DNA of 27,888 nt from Alistipes sp. CAG:268. GTDB taxonomy: Bacteria > Bacteroidota > Bacteroidia > Bacteroidales > Rikenellaceae. Every line of letters begins with the position of its first letter. The first letter of the stretch is position 1. The position numbers and the translations under genes are program-made. The stretch is taken from contig FR891967.1 of assembly GCA_000434235.1 (NCBI GenBank), positions 20,253 through 48,140 on the forward strand. The letters run 5' to 3'. Below, in pieces: positions 6,728 to 16,758 of the stretch. The notes under the pieces are model-generated. The model was not told where the DNA came from. It did no database searches and was given only the letters and a program-made list of their open reading frames with translations.

Positions 6728-9040
6728 TCAACGGCTCATCGAATAGGGCAGCGCCCCGTCGTCGGTTCCGCGTCCGGTCTCCGGTTCGGCCTGCATGTCG
6801 AAACGCACCCGGGCGCCGTCGCGCAGGTCGGACCAGCGGAGGAAGTTGTGCTTCCAGGGCTTACCGTCGAGCTGCATTGCACCGACATAGCGGTTTTCGG
6901 GGGCATTCTCCGGAGCGTCGATCTCGATCTCGGCCCCGTTCTCGAGGTGGATCGTTGCACGGCGGAACAGCGGCGACCCGAGGATGTACTCGTCCGAACC
7001 GGGACATACCGGGTAGAATCCGAGCGCCGAGAAGACATACCAGGCCGAGGTCTGGCCGTTGTCCTCGTCGCCGCAGTAGCCGTCGGGACGAGCCATGTAG
7101 AGGCGGTCCATCACCTCACGCGCCCACCACTGCGCCTTCCAGGGCTGTCCGGCGTAGTTGTAGAGGTAGATCATGTGCTGCGCGGGCTGGTTGCCGTGGG
7201 CGTAGTTGCCCATGTTGGCCACCTGCATCTCGGTGATCTCGTGGATGCGGGCCCCGTAGTAGCTGTCGTCGTAGATCGGCGGCACGACGAACACCGAGTC
7301 GAGCATCGTCGCGAAAGCCTCGCGGCCGCCCATCAGGGAGGCCAGCCCATCGACGTCGTGGAACACCGACCAGGTGTAGTGCCAGGCGTTGCCCTCGGTG
7401 TAGGCGTCGCCCCACTTGTAGGGGCTGAACGGCTTCTGGAACGAGCCGTCCTCGTTGCGGCCGCGCATCAGGCGCGTCTCGGGATCGAACAGGTTGCGGT
7501 AGTTCTGCGCCCGCGTGAGCCACTTCTGCTGCTCTTCGGCCGGACGGCCCAGTTTCGCGGCCACCTGTGCGATGCACCAGTCATCGTAGGCGTACTCGAG
7601 CGAACGGGCGACGTTTTCGTTGATGCCGACGTTGTAGGGAATGTAGCCCAGCGTGTTGTAGTACTCATGCCCCAGACGGCCCGTCGAACTCACCGTCGGG
7701 TGCACCTTGTCGGTTCCCGACGCCATCGCCTCGTAGAGCGTCTCGACATCCTCCTCGGGCGTCACGCCCTTGAGGATGGCATCCGAAACGACCGATGCCG
7801 AGTTGTTGCCCACCATGCAGCCGCGGTGCCCGGGCGAGGCCCATTCGGGCAGGAAGCCGCTCTCGCGGTAGGTGTTGGCCAGACCGGCCTGGATCTCGGC
7901 ATTGACCGACGGATAGACCAGGTTGAGCAGCGGGAAGAGCGAACGGAAGGTATCCCAGAAACCCGTATCGGTATACATGTAGCCCGGGAGCACCTCGCCG
8001 TTGTAGGGGCTGTAGTGTACGACCTGGCCGTCGGCCGTCACCTCATAGAACTTGCGGGGGAAGAGCACCGAACGGTAGAGGCACGAATAGAAGGTGCGGT
8101 ACTGGTCGATGCTGCCGCCCTCGACCTCGATGGCACCCAGCACCTCGTCCCAGCGCTTGCGGGCCTGCTCCTTCACCCCATCGAAGTCCATGTCACCCAA
8201 CTCCTTGAGGTTCTGGAAAGCCTGCTCGCGCGAGATGAACGACGAGGCGATGCGGACGTTCACCTGCTCGCCGCGCGCGGTCGTGAAGTGCACCTTGGCC
8301 ACGGCGTGGTCACCCTCGACCGACTTGCCGCCCTCGGGGTAGAGCACCTTGCTGCCGGGTTTGTAGGAAGCCGGCGCGTCGGTCAGCTCGAAGCCGCTGA
8401 AGGGCTTGTCGAAGGTCATCACGAAATAGTTGCGGAAGTTCTCGGGCACACCGCCGCTGTTGCGCGTAGTGTATCCGGCGATGGTGCGGTCGTCGATCAC
8501 CTCGATCGCCGACCCGCGGTCGAAGGCATCGATCACCACCCCGCTCTCGCTGCTCTCGGGGAAGGTGAAGCGCATGATGGCGGCACGCTCGGTCGGCGCA
8601 ACCTCGGCCTTGATGTCGTGGTCGGCCAGGTAGACCGAATAGTAATAGGGCTTGGCCGTCTCCGACTGGTGCGAGAACCAGCTCTGCCGCGACTCCTCGT
8701 CCAGCTTGTCGTTCCCGCGCACGGGCATCACCGAGAACTGTCCGTAGTCGTTGATCCACGGCGAAGGCTGGTGCGTCTGTTTCAGGCCGCGGAGCGTGTG
8801 CGCCCCGTAGGTGTAGGCCCAGCCGTCGCCCATCTTGCCCGTCTGGGGCGTCCAGAAGTTCATGCCCCACGGCAGAGCGATGGCCGGATAGGTGTTGCCC
8901 GTAGAAAGGGTGAAATCGGACTGCGTACCCATCAGAGTCGTCACATACTCCGAGGGCGGCAGCAGGGTTTCGGCCTGCGGACGTTCCGTGCAGGCCGCCG
9001 AAAGCATCGCCAGGGATGCGATCGCTGCGAGTTTTTTCAT
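6728..9040 (-). CDS. GH92 family alpha-mannosidase lipoprotein (third GH92 of the operon)
   Basis: GH92 enzymes are calcium-dependent exo-alpha-mannosidases that trim mannose from N-glycans. The 770-residue product has a lipoprotein signal (MKKLAAIASLAMLSAAC), implying anchoring in the envelope. The N-terminal domain contains EYVTTLMGTQSDF. The catalytic (alpha/alpha)6 domain has EGNAWHYTW with predicted general acid Glu549 and GDEDNGQTSAW with Asp658 and Asp660. The 111-residue gap between Glu549 and Asp660 equals that between Glu533 and Asp644 of Bacteroides BT3990, an alpha-1,2-mannosidase. The start is ATG 9040; a TTG 9 bases upstream is less likely. It is the last gene of the glycan operon. 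Linkage specificity cannot be read from sequence alone. Confidence 0.93.
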   Translation of the reverse strand: MKKLAAIASLAMLSAACTERPQAETLLPPSEYVTTLMGTQSDFTLSTGNTYPAIALPWGMNFWTPQTGKMGDGWAYTYGAHTLRGLKQTHQPSPWINDYGQFSVMPVRGNDKLDEESRQSWFSHQSETAKPYYYSVYLADHDIKAEVAPTERAAIMRFTFPESSESGVVIDAFDRGSAIEVIDDRTIAGYTTRNSGGVPENFRNYFVMTFDKPFSGFELTDAPASYKPGSKVLYPEGGKSVEGDHAVAKVHFTTARGEQVNVRIASSFISREQAFQNLKELGDMDFDGVKEQARKRWDEVLGAIEVEGGSIDQYRTFYSCLYRSVLFPRKFYEVTADGQVVHYSPYNGEVLPGYMYTDTGFWDTFRSLFPLLNLVYPSVNAEIQAGLANTYRESGFLPEWASPGHRGCMVGNNSASVVSDAILKGVTPEEDVETLYEAMASGTDKVHPTVSSTGRLGHEYYNTLGYIPYNVGINENVARSLEYAYDDWCIAQVAAKLGRPAEEQQKWLTRAQNYRNLFDPETRLMRGRNEDGSFQKPFSPYKWGDAYTEGNAWHYTWSVFHDVDGLASLMGGREAFATMLDSVFVVPPIYDDSYYGARIHEITEMQVANMGNYAHGNQPAQHMIYLYNYAGQPWKAQWWAREVMDRLYMARPDGYCGDEDNGQTSAWYVFSALGFYPVCPGSDEYILGSPLFRRATIHLENGAEIEIDAPENAPENRYVGAMQLDGKPWKHNFLRWSDLRDGARVRFDMQAEPETGRGTDDGALPYSMSR

Positions 9041-9086
9041 CTTTTTCAATTAACGATTTATGTTGTTTGCTTGCGGTTCCATTCGA

Positions 9087-9124
9087 GCGACGCGGCGATC
9101 CCCGGGAAGGGACCGTCGCGTCGC
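9087..9124 (-). other. Long intercistronic hairpin between two GH92 genes
   Basis: This 38-base element in the 98-base gap between the second and third GH92 genes can fold into about 16 paired bases: an outer perfect 8-bp helix (9087-9094 with 9117-9124), one A-C mismatch, then 7 more pairs around a 6-base loop. No T-run follows on either strand, so termination is unlikely. It may stabilise or separate segments of the mRNA and tune the third mannosidase relative to the second. Confidence 0.6.
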
Positions 9125-9138
9125 AGGGTTTCAGCCGT

Positions 9139-11373
9139 CTATCCGACCGTGTACCAGCAGACCGGTTCGGGACCCATCTCAAAGCGGAGACAGCCGCCGG
9201 CCATCACGTCGCGGTAGTCGATGTAGGGCTTGTCGTAGGGCGCCCCGTTGAGCGTCACACGCTGGATGTAACGGTTCTCCGGGGTGTTGTTCGCCGCCTC
9301 GACGACAAAGCTGCCGCCCGGCACCGCCACCTCGGCACGGTCGAAGAGCGGCACGCCGAACCAGTAGCGGCCTCCGGCCGGCTCGACCTCGTAGAATCCA
9401 AGCGACGAGAGGACATACCAGGCCGACATCTGGCCCACGTCCTCGTTGCCCGACAGGCCGTCGGGGCGGTCGTGGTAGAGTGTCGTGAGCACCTCGCGCA
9501 CCTTGTCAGCGGTCTTCCACGGCTCGCCGGCCATCGTGTAGAGGTAGAGCGTGTGGTGGCTGGGCTCGTTGCCGTGGGCATACTGTCCGATCAGACCCGA
9601 GATGTCGGGCGAAGTCTCGGCCCCTTCGACCACCGAGCTGACCGTAAAGAGCGAGTCGAGCTTGGCGATCATCGCCTCACGGCTTCCGAAGCAGGCCGCG
9701 AGCCCCTCGACATCGTGCGGCACGAGCCACGTATACTGCCAGGCGTTGCCCTCGCAGTAGTCGTCGGCGCGGTGCGTCGAGGCAAAGGGGTTGAACGGCG
9801 TGCGCCAGCCTCCCTTCGAGTCGCGGCCGCGCATGAAGCCCGTCGTCGGGTCGAAGTAGTGACGGTACGAGTGGCTGCGCTCGGTGAAACGGGCCGCCTC
9901 CTCGCTCTTGCCGAGAGCCTCGGCGGCACGCGCCACGGCCCCGTCGGCCAGGGCATACTCCATGTCGTAGGCCACCGCCTCGTTGAACAGGTCGCAGGGG
10001 ATGTAACCGTATTTCATGCGCAGGCCGTTGCCGCGCTCCTCGTTCATGGCGGTCTTGACCAAAGCCTCGAAGGCGCGTTCGCGGTCGAAGCCCCCGATCC
10101 CCTTGACGATGGCGTCGGCCACCACGGGAATGCCCGGGTTGCCCACCATGCAGTCGGTCTCGTTGCCCCAGAGGTGCCATACCGGCAGGCGGCCCTGCTC
10201 GTCGGCGATGGCCAGCATCGTATTGATCACGTCGGGCATCTTCTCCGGGTGGAGGATCGTCATCAGCGGCATCGCCGCGCGGTAGGTATCCCACAGCGCG
10301 AAGGTCGTGTAGGTCTTGTATCCGGGATTCGGGCGCACCTGCCCGTCGGCACCGCGGTAATCGCCGTTGGCGTCGCAGAACTCCGACGGAGCCACCATCG
10401 TGTGGTAGAGCGCCGTGTAGAAGATACGCTTGGCGGCATCGTCCGCCGTCTCGACGCGCACCTTCGACAGTTCGTCGTTCCAGGCCTTGTCGGCGGCCAG
10501 CCTCGTCGCCTCGAAGTTCCATCCGGGGAGCTCCGCCTCGAGGTTGGCCTCGGCGCCTTCGATGCTCACGGGCGACAGGGCCACCTTCATGAGCAGCTGC
10601 TCGCCCTCCGCCATGTCGAAATCCACGCGGGCATAGCGGGCCGCGATCCGGGGCATCTTGGAGTCATCCAGCTCTCCCGGCTGCAGGTAGGTGATTCCCT
10701 TTGCCGGCTTCGAGAACTCGGCCACGAAGTAGACCTTCTGATCCCTCGCCCAGCCCGTAGAATAGCGCCACCCGCTGATGCGCGTGCTGTCCTCCGAGAA
10801 GGTGAATCCCGTCTCGGTGGCCTTGTCCCAGCAGCCGCCGTTCTCGAGGTCGAACACCACGGCCGCATCGTCCGAGGCGGGGAACGTATAGCGGTGCAGG
10901 CCCACGCGCGACGTGGCGGTCATCTCGGCCGTGATGCCGTAACGGGACAGCGGCACCGAGTAGTAGCCCGGCTCGACCACCTCCTTCGAGCGGTCGGCAT
11001 AGGACCAGAGGCCCGACTGCGGATCCTCCTCCACACCGCGGGCACAGGTCACCTCACCCACGACGGGCATCACCGTCACGTCGAACAGGTCGCCGATGCC
11101 GGTACCCGAAAGGTGGGTGTGCGAGAATCCGATGACCGTCGAGTCGGACTCATGGTATCCCGAGCACCAGTCCCAATCCTGCGGGATGCTCGTGGGTCCG
11201 ACCTGCACCAGGCCGAACGGGACGTTGGCCCCGACGAAGACGTGTCCGTGACCGCCCGTCCCGATCTTCGGATCGACCCAGCGGGTCAGGTTCTCCGCCT
11301 CGGGGGCAGGCTGTGCGCAGGCGCCGGCAAGGGCTGCGAAACCCGCGCATAAAACGATGTTTGCAAGTTTCAT
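9139..11373 (-). CDS. GH92 family alpha-mannosidase lipoprotein (second GH92 of the operon)
   Basis: A 744-residue GH92 exo-alpha-mannosidase with a lipoprotein signal (lipobox LAGAC, MKLANIVLCAGFAALAGAC). The mature part opens with LTRWVDPKIGTGGHGHVFVG, typical of the family's N-terminal domain. The catalytic domain has EGNAWQYTWLVPHD with predicted general acid Glu541 and GNEDVGQMSAW with predicted base Asp645. The ATG at 11373 is preferred; a TTG at 11385 would overlap the previous stop. It lies 8 bases after the end of the damaged GH92 gene, so the two are co-transcribed. It is only distantly similar to its two neighbours, which argues for divided specificities rather than recent copying. 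Likely work is removal of mannose from high-mannose N-glycan arms in the envelope. Confidence 0.93.
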   Translation of the reverse strand: MKLANIVLCAGFAALAGACAQPAPEAENLTRWVDPKIGTGGHGHVFVGANVPFGLVQVGPTSIPQDWDWCSGYHESDSTVIGFSHTHLSGTGIGDLFDVTVMPVVGEVTCARGVEEDPQSGLWSYADRSKEVVEPGYYSVPLSRYGITAEMTATSRVGLHRYTFPASDDAAVVFDLENGGCWDKATETGFTFSEDSTRISGWRYSTGWARDQKVYFVAEFSKPAKGITYLQPGELDDSKMPRIAARYARVDFDMAEGEQLLMKVALSPVSIEGAEANLEAELPGWNFEATRLAADKAWNDELSKVRVETADDAAKRIFYTALYHTMVAPSEFCDANGDYRGADGQVRPNPGYKTYTTFALWDTYRAAMPLMTILHPEKMPDVINTMLAIADEQGRLPVWHLWGNETDCMVGNPGIPVVADAIVKGIGGFDRERAFEALVKTAMNEERGNGLRMKYGYIPCDLFNEAVAYDMEYALADGAVARAAEALGKSEEAARFTERSHSYRHYFDPTTGFMRGRDSKGGWRTPFNPFASTHRADDYCEGNAWQYTWLVPHDVEGLAACFGSREAMIAKLDSLFTVSSVVEGAETSPDISGLIGQYAHGNEPSHHTLYLYTMAGEPWKTADKVREVLTTLYHDRPDGLSGNEDVGQMSAWYVLSSLGFYEVEPAGGRYWFGVPLFDRAEVAVPGGSFVVEAANNTPENRYIQRVTLNGAPYDKPYIDYRDVMAGGCLRFEMGPEPVCWYTVG

Positions 11374-11381
11374 GATATGGT

Positions 11382-13677
11382 TCAATGTTGATTATCCAGT
11401 TCGAATTTCAGGTGTCCGCCGCCAAGCAGCTCGTCATGCGAGATGCGGTAGCTGGTGAGCGGCTTGCCGCCGAGGGTCATGCGGCGGATGTATCCCGCAT
11501 CGGGAGCCGAACGCTCGGCCTCGATGACCAGCTCGCCGCGGGCGGTGTCGATCTCCACCCGGTCGAAAACCGGGGCGGTCAGCGTATAGGCCGGCTCGCC
11601 CGGACAGTCGGGATAGAATCCCATCATCGTGAAGACCGCCCAGGCCGACATCGTGCCCGTATCGTCGTTGCCGGGGATGCCGTCGGCCTGCACCGTGAAG
11701 TATTTGTCGAGCAGGCGCCGCGTCTCGCGCTGCGTACGCCATGCCTCGCCGGGGAAGCGGCTGAACAGGTAGGCATAGGCGATATCGGGTTCGTTCGCCG
11801 GATCGTACAGCCCCTCGTCGAAGACCATCTGCAGCTTCTCGACGAAGCGCTTGCGGCCGCCCATGAGTTTCACCAGCCCCTCGACGTCGTGCGGGACGTA
11901 GAAGGTGTAGTTCCAGGCCGAACCCTCGTGGAACCCGGGTGCGGCCGAGAAGTTCTCGCCGGCACGCGGGTCGAAGGGGGTGAGGAACGAACCGTCCGGC
12001 TGGATCGGCCGCAGCGTGCCGTACTCCTTGTCGTAGTAGTGACGGTATCCGAGCGACCGCTCGCGGAAGATCGCCGCATCCTCGGGGCGGCCCAGGTCGG
12101 CTGCCAGCAGCCTCGGGGCGGCCCAGGTCGGCGGCCAGCAGCGAAAGCGCATGGTCGGCGACATAGTACTCGAGCGCATGCGATACGGAGGCGTCGCCCG
12201 CCAGATCCTTGGAGTAGAAGCCCAGCGGGATGTAGCCCCGTTCGACGTAGGGATCGATGTCGGGCCGCAGGGGATTCTGCTCCCCGGGCGTCGTGGCCGA
12301 CTTGAGGAACGCGCCGTAGGCCTTGTCGATGTCGAAGCCGCGAAGCCCCTTGAGCCACGTGTCGGTGATGACCGGGATGGCCGGGTCGCCCTCCATCGTG
12401 AAGGTCTCGCGCCCGTAGAGTTCCCACTTGGGCATCCAGCCCCACTCGTCGTAGATGCCGATCATCGAGCGCACCATCTCCACCTGCCGCTCGGGATAGA
12501 CCAGCGTCAGCAGCTGGTGGACGTTGCGGTAGGTGTCCCACAGCGAGAAGACCGTATAGCGGTCGCCCTCCGTCACGCCCGCCTCGCCCGAACGCTCCAT
12601 GAGCGGATATTCGCCATTGACGTCGTTCACAAGGTTGGGATGGATCAGCGCATGGTACAGTCCCGTGTAGAAGACCTTCCGCTGGTCGTCCGTGCCACCC
12701 TCGACGCGGATGCGCCCCAGGTCGGCATTCCAGCGCGCCCGGGCCTCCGCACGGATCGAGTCGAAGGTGGCGTCGGCCGCCTGTTCGGCCTCGAGGTTGC
12801 GCCGGGCATTCTCCATCGAGACGTAGGAGATGCCCATCCGCACCTCCAGCTGTTCGCCCTCTGCAAGGTCGTCGTACGAGAACCAGTAGCCCACATCGTC
12901 ACCGGCCAGCTCACGGCCGTATTCCGTGTAGATCTTGTACCGTCCGTTGTCGGGGGTCCACTCGGCCTCGACGCCCGTCATCGGGCGCTGCTTCTTCCAG
13001 TAGCCCGCAGTGCTCGGCGCTTTCGAGACCCGCAGCACGAAGTAGACCGGGAAGACCTTCTGGGGGTTGTAGCAGAACGTACCGAGGAGCTTCATCCCCT
13101 CGATCTCCGTGGCATTTACACGGCGCACCATCGCCCCCGATTCGTTCGTCAACCCCTCGCCCAGGTTCAGCAGCAGGTTACCCTTGCCGCCCGGAAACGT
13201 ATAGCGTTCGACCGACGTGCGGGCCGTGGCCGTGGCTTCGGCCCGGATGCCGTACTTCCCGAGGGTCACGGCATAGTAGCCCGGCGAGGCCGCTTCGTCG
13301 CGGTACGGCGAGCCGTATTCGCGGTAATCGACCTCCAGCTCACCCGTCGTGGCCATCGTCAGCAGCGATCCCATGTCGGGACACCCCACGCCGCTCAACG
13401 CCCCGTGGGCGAATCCCGTGAAGAACCGGTTGTGGTACTCATAGGGGGTGGACCACCAGCGGGCATCCTTGTCGTAGCGGTTCTCCTCGGAGCCCATGAC
13501 GTTGAACGGCACGACCGACATCATGCCGTTGGGGGTCACGGCCCCGGGGTTCGTCGCCCCGAAGTTGGTCGTCCCGATAAAGGGATCGACCCAGTCGGCC
13601 GGCTCCTGCGCCCGAAGGGAGGGGCAGAAAACGGCGGCGGGGAGCGCCGCCGTAAGGAGCGTTCGTCGCAGCCGCAT
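11382..13677 (-). pseudogene. GH92 family alpha-mannosidase, frameshifted by a 31-base tandem duplication
   Basis: The first 522 or so codons encode a GH92 enzyme (signal peptide ending near LRAQ, then DWVDPFIGTTNFGATNPG) with no lipobox, so probably periplasmic or secreted. At 12111 the frame enters a second copy of a 31-base segment and shifts. The true C-terminal part continues in another frame to the stop at 11382. Removing one copy leaves 2265 bases, exactly 755 codons including the stop. The C-terminal part holds both predicted catalytic residues, Glu574 in HEGSAWNYTF and Asp662 in GNDDTGTMSAW (restored numbering). As written, the product has the wrong tail from about residue 522, arginine- and proline-rich and open to 11434, and should be inactive. 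The ATG at 13677 overlaps the GH130 stop (TGATG). It could be a true mutation, a slippage switch or an assembly artefact. Confidence 0.9.
12080..12141. repeat. Imperfect 31-base tandem duplication inside GH92
   Basis: Copies at 12080-12110 and 12111-12141 are adjacent and identical except for one base (12102 T versus 12133 G). In the coding strand the difference is GCA versus GCC, both alanine in the reading frame LLAADLGRPE. Because 31 is not a multiple of three, the second copy shifts the frame of the gene. Confidence 0.95.
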
Positions 13678-14684
13678 CACAGGATCGAGTTTTTCTTCGT
13701 AAATTCGACAATCTCGGGGATGTAGCCGAAGGCCAGGCCGGTCACCGTGTCAGCGCATCCGTAGTAGACGGCCACACGCCCCGTCTCGGGATCGTGCAGC
13801 GCGGCGCAGGGGAACGTAACGTTCGGCACGTCGCCCATGCACTCGTACTGTTCGCGCGGGGAGATCAGATACGGACCGCTGCGGGCCAGGACCTTCCACG
13901 GCTCATCGAGATCGAGCAGCGCCGAGCCGAAGGCATAGACATAGCCGTTGCACGAGCGCAGCACGCCGTGGTAGAACAACAGCCACCCCTCCGACGTCTC
14001 GATGGGCACCGGGCCCGCGCCGATCTTCATGCACTGCCAGGCCGACACCTCGAACGGTGCGGGCGACATGACGTGGCGGTGGCGGCCCCAGAACTCCAGG
14101 TCGGGCGACTCCGAGTAGAAGATGTCGCCGAAGGGCGTGTGTCCCGTGTCGCTCGGGCGCGAAAGCATGGCATAGCGGCCGTTGATCTTGCGCGGGAACA
14201 TCACCCCGTTGCGGTTATAGGGCAGGAAGGCGTTTTCGAGCTGGTGGAAGGTCTTGAAGTCGGTCGTCCAGGCGATGCCGATCGTCGGGCCGTGGTAGCC
14301 GTTGCACCACGTGACGTAGTACTTGTCGTCGATCTTCGCCACGCGCGGGTCGTAGCCGTAGACCCACTCGGCCACCTCGGAGTCGGCGCCTTCGAGGCGG
14401 AAGTCGGCCTCCTCGATGTCCCAGTGGAGCCCGTCTACCGAGAAGCCCACGTGGATGCGCATCCGGCGGTTGGTGTCGTCGCAGCGGAAGACGCCCGCAT
14501 AGTTGTACTTGCCGTTCTTGAACGGTACGACGGCCGAATTGAAGATGCTGTTCGAGGTCGAGAGCGCATGGCGCCCGATGATCGGGTTGGCCGAATAGCG
14601 CCACATCACCTCATTCGAGCCCGCGGGACGATCCTCCCACGGCATATCGGGCAGTGCAACGCCCGCAATCTTGATTTTTTCCAT
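13677..14684 (-). CDS. GH130 family beta-1,4-mannoside phosphorylase, probably acting on Man-GlcNAc
   Basis: GH130 phosphorylases split beta-mannosides with inorganic phosphate to give alpha-mannose 1-phosphate. Members linked to N-glycan genes, such as UhgbMP and BT1033, act on Man-beta-1,4-GlcNAc. The 335-residue product has no signal peptide, so it is cytoplasmic. The five-bladed propeller pattern is visible with [21 protein letters not shown] (Asp112 is the expected proton donor), [16 protein letters not shown] and LLFYHGV. The ATG at 14684 is 21 bases after the GH20 stop, and the stop overlaps the first GH92 start. Next to an MFS permease, GH20 and three GH92 genes, the N-glycan core disaccharide is the most likely substrate. 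The exact acceptor is inferred from context. Confidence 0.92.
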   Translation of the reverse strand: MEKIKIAGVALPDMPWEDRPAGSNEVMWRYSANPIIGRHALSTSNSIFNSAVVPFKNGKYNYAGVFRCDDTNRRMRIHVGFSVDGLHWDIEEADFRLEGADSEVAEWVYGYDPRVAKIDDKYYVTWCNGYHGPTIGIAWTTDFKTFHQLENAFLPYNRNGVMFPRKINGRYAMLSRPSDTGHTPFGDIFYSESPDLEFWGRHRHVMSPAPFEVSAWQCMKIGAGPVPIETSEGWLLFYHGVLRSCNGYVYAFGSALLDLDEPWKVLARSGPYLISPREQYECMGDVPNVTFPCAALHDPETGRVAVYYGCADTVTGLAFGYIPEIVEFTKKNSIL

Positions 14685-14705
14685 ACTTCGCGTATTCGTA
14701 TCTGT

Positions 14706-16754
14706 TTAATTTATAATGATTTCATCGGTAAACAGCCATCCGCCGACCCGCTCATTCAAAATCGCGTGGTAGCGCACGTATCGTGCCTGCTCGCTGCCCG
14801 TCCAGCCGAAGGTCCGGTATTCGGGCCGCTCGGCCGTATCGGGATAGTCGTTCTCGACAACGGCAATGCGGCGGAAGTCGGTCCCGTCGTCCGAGACCTC
14901 GATCTCCACCCGGGCCGGAAGCCAGATCCAGGCCGAATACCACTGAGTGAAGTCGGCCGAGACCTCGCTGATGGGCTTCACCTCGCCCAGATCGACCGTC
15001 ACATCGACGTCGCAGCCGAGGAATCCCTGCCAGCACTCCTTGTAGCTCCACGAACCGCGCAGGCCGTCGGTCAGCGCCCGCTCGCCGGCGGCGGGATAGC
15101 CGCCGTTCCACCGCGTGGCGTAGGTCACCGGGCACCCCACGGCCAGATGTTCAGCCGGTTCGAGCGACTCGGGACGCTCGCCCGTCTCGCCGGCCAGGTC
15201 GAAAGTGTTGTAGCCCCGACTGCGGGCCAGTTCGGTAAAGCGGAGCGCCCGCTCGCGGAACGCCCTGTAGTCCTTTCCTTCGGGCTGGCACCACGCCACC
15301 TCGGCCAGCGCGAACAGACGCGGATAGAGCATGTATTCGGCCTGTTCCGCCGTGGGGATGTACTCCGTCCAGAGGTTGGCCTGCACGCCCAGCACATACT
15401 CCCGTCCGGGCATGTCGGCCGGAGCCGGGTCGTACGAATAGACCTTTTCGAGGGGCAGGAAGCCCGACATGGCCTGCGGCTCCGTGGTCGGGTCGTCCTG
15501 GTATCCGTCGAAATAGCAGTATCCGCCGGGGGTCATCACCACCTCATGCCCGGCAGCGGCAGCCGTGCGGCCGCCCTCCTCGCCGCGCCACGACATGACG
15601 ACGGCATCGGGGGCCAGCCCGCCGTCGAGGATCTCGTCCCACCCGATCAGCCGCCGGCCGTGCTTCGCAAGGAAACGGCCGATGCGGTGGATGGCGTAGC
15701 TCTGCAGCTCATCGACCGACTCCAGCCCTTCGCGCTTCATGCGCGCCTGACACTTCGGGCACTCCTTCCACGCCGTCTTGGCAGCCTCGTCGCCGCCAAT
15801 GTGGATGTACTCCGAGGGGAAGAGCTCCATCACCTCCGTGAGCACGTTCTCGAGAAACTCGAAGGTCGCGTCGTTGCCGATGCAGAAGTCACCGCCCGAG
15901 TAGGGTTCACCCTTGCACGAGAGCCCGGGATAGACGGCCAGCACCTCCTCCGAGTGGCCGGGCATCTCGATCTCGGGGATCACCGTGATGTGCAGCGAAT
16001 CGGCATAGGCCACCACCTCGCGGATCTCCTCCTTGGTATAGTAGCCGCCCGAAGCCTCCGGGTCGTCAAAGCGGCAGTATTTCGCTCCGCCGTCGCGCCA
16101 CTGCTGCCACGTCGCGCCGCGACGCCACGCGGCCACTTCGGTCAGCAGCGGGTAGCGGTCGATCTGAATGCGCCACCCGGCACCGTCGGTCAGGTGCCAG
16201 TGCAGGCGGTTGAGCTTCAGCGACGCCATCATGCGGAGCTGCTTCTTAACGAACTCCTTGTCGAAAAAATTGCGCGAGACGTCCAGATGCAGCCCCCGGT
16301 AGGCGAAGCGGGGCGCATCGACGATGCGTTGTGCCGGAATCCGGCTGCCGAACTGCTCGTGGAGCTGCAGCAGAGTCTGCAGGCCGTAGAAGAGTCCGGC
16401 CTCGCCGCGCGCCGCGATCGTGATTCCGGCCGGTCGCACCGAGAGCACGTACCCCTCCTCCGAAGCGGGAATCCGCTCGTCGTCCGAAAGTTCCAGGCGG
16501 AGGTAGTTCTTCGCCGCATCGGGCTCTGCCGTATCGATCGGCAGCGGCGTGGTTTTCAGGTAGCCGGTCAGGGCCTCGGCCGCCTCCACGGGTGCCTCGA
16601 CCGAGAGCGCCATCGGGGCATGGATGCGGAAACTCCCGGGCAGCTCCTCGACGGAGGCGGGATGCGGGATGACGGCATCGTCGGAGGCCGTACCACAGGC
16701 GGCAAGGCAGAGGGCCGCAGCGGCCCACAGGAAGAGCGAACGCAGAGGTCTCAT
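14706..16754 (-). CDS. GH20 beta-N-acetylhexosaminidase lipoprotein with C-terminal discoidin-like domain
   Basis: GH20 enzymes remove terminal beta-linked GlcNAc or GalNAc by substrate-assisted catalysis. The 682-residue product has a lipoprotein signal (lipobox LAAC). A GH20 N-terminal alpha/beta domain follows, then a TIM barrel from about RFAYRGLHLDVSRNFF. YIHIGGDEAAKTAW contains the expected Asp322-Glu323 catalytic pair, and WRGEEGG and VQANLWTEYI fit the subsite wall. The last 140 or so residues (from RWNGGYPAAGERALTDG) look like an F5/8-type C carbohydrate-binding domain. ATG 16754 is chosen because it is 4 bases after the permease stop and gives a compact signal peptide; ATG 16772, overlapping the permease end by 14 bases, is possible. 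It probably removes GlcNAc from N-glycan antennae or core in the envelope. Confidence 0.92.
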   Translation of the reverse strand: MRPLRSLFLWAAAALCLAACGTASDDAVIPHPASVEELPGSFRIHAPMALSVEAPVEAAEALTGYLKTTPLPIDTAEPDAAKNYLRLELSDDERIPASEEGYVLSVRPAGITIAARGEAGLFYGLQTLLQLHEQFGSRIPAQRIVDAPRFAYRGLHLDVSRNFFDKEFVKKQLRMMASLKLNRLHWHLTDGAGWRIQIDRYPLLTEVAAWRRGATWQQWRDGGAKYCRFDDPEASGGYYTKEEIREVVAYADSLHITVIPEIEMPGHSEEVLAVYPGLSCKGEPYSGGDFCIGNDATFEFLENVLTEVMELFPSEYIHIGGDEAAKTAWKECPKCQARMKREGLESVDELQSYAIHRIGRFLAKHGRRLIGWDEILDGGLAPDAVVMSWRGEEGGRTAAAAGHEVVMTPGGYCYFDGYQDDPTTEPQAMSGFLPLEKVYSYDPAPADMPGREYVLGVQANLWTEYIPTAEQAEYMLYPRLFALAEVAWCQPEGKDYRAFRERALRFTELARSRGYNTFDLAGETGERPESLEPAEHLAVGCPVTYATRWNGGYPAAGERALTDGLRGSWSYKECWQGFLGCDVDVTVDLGEVKPISEVSADFTQWYSAWIWLPARVEIEVSDDGTDFRRIAVVENDYPDTAERPEYRTFGWTGSEQARYVRYHAILNERVGGWLFTDEIIIN

Positions 16755-16758
16755 GGTG

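Noticed and set aside
9041..9049. TTG, GTG or upstream starts for the GH92 genes (9049, 11385, 13680) and pyrK (22862).
   Set aside because: In each case an ATG a few codons downstream gives a standard signal peptide or clean N-terminus and avoids extra overlap with the preceding gene.
11382..12179. The C-terminal GH92 part as a separate gene starting at ATG 12179.
   Set aside because: Its first 22 or so residues are an out-of-frame reading of the upstream GH92 sequence, and it starts in the middle of the catalytic domain. It is the displaced tail of the frameshifted gene.
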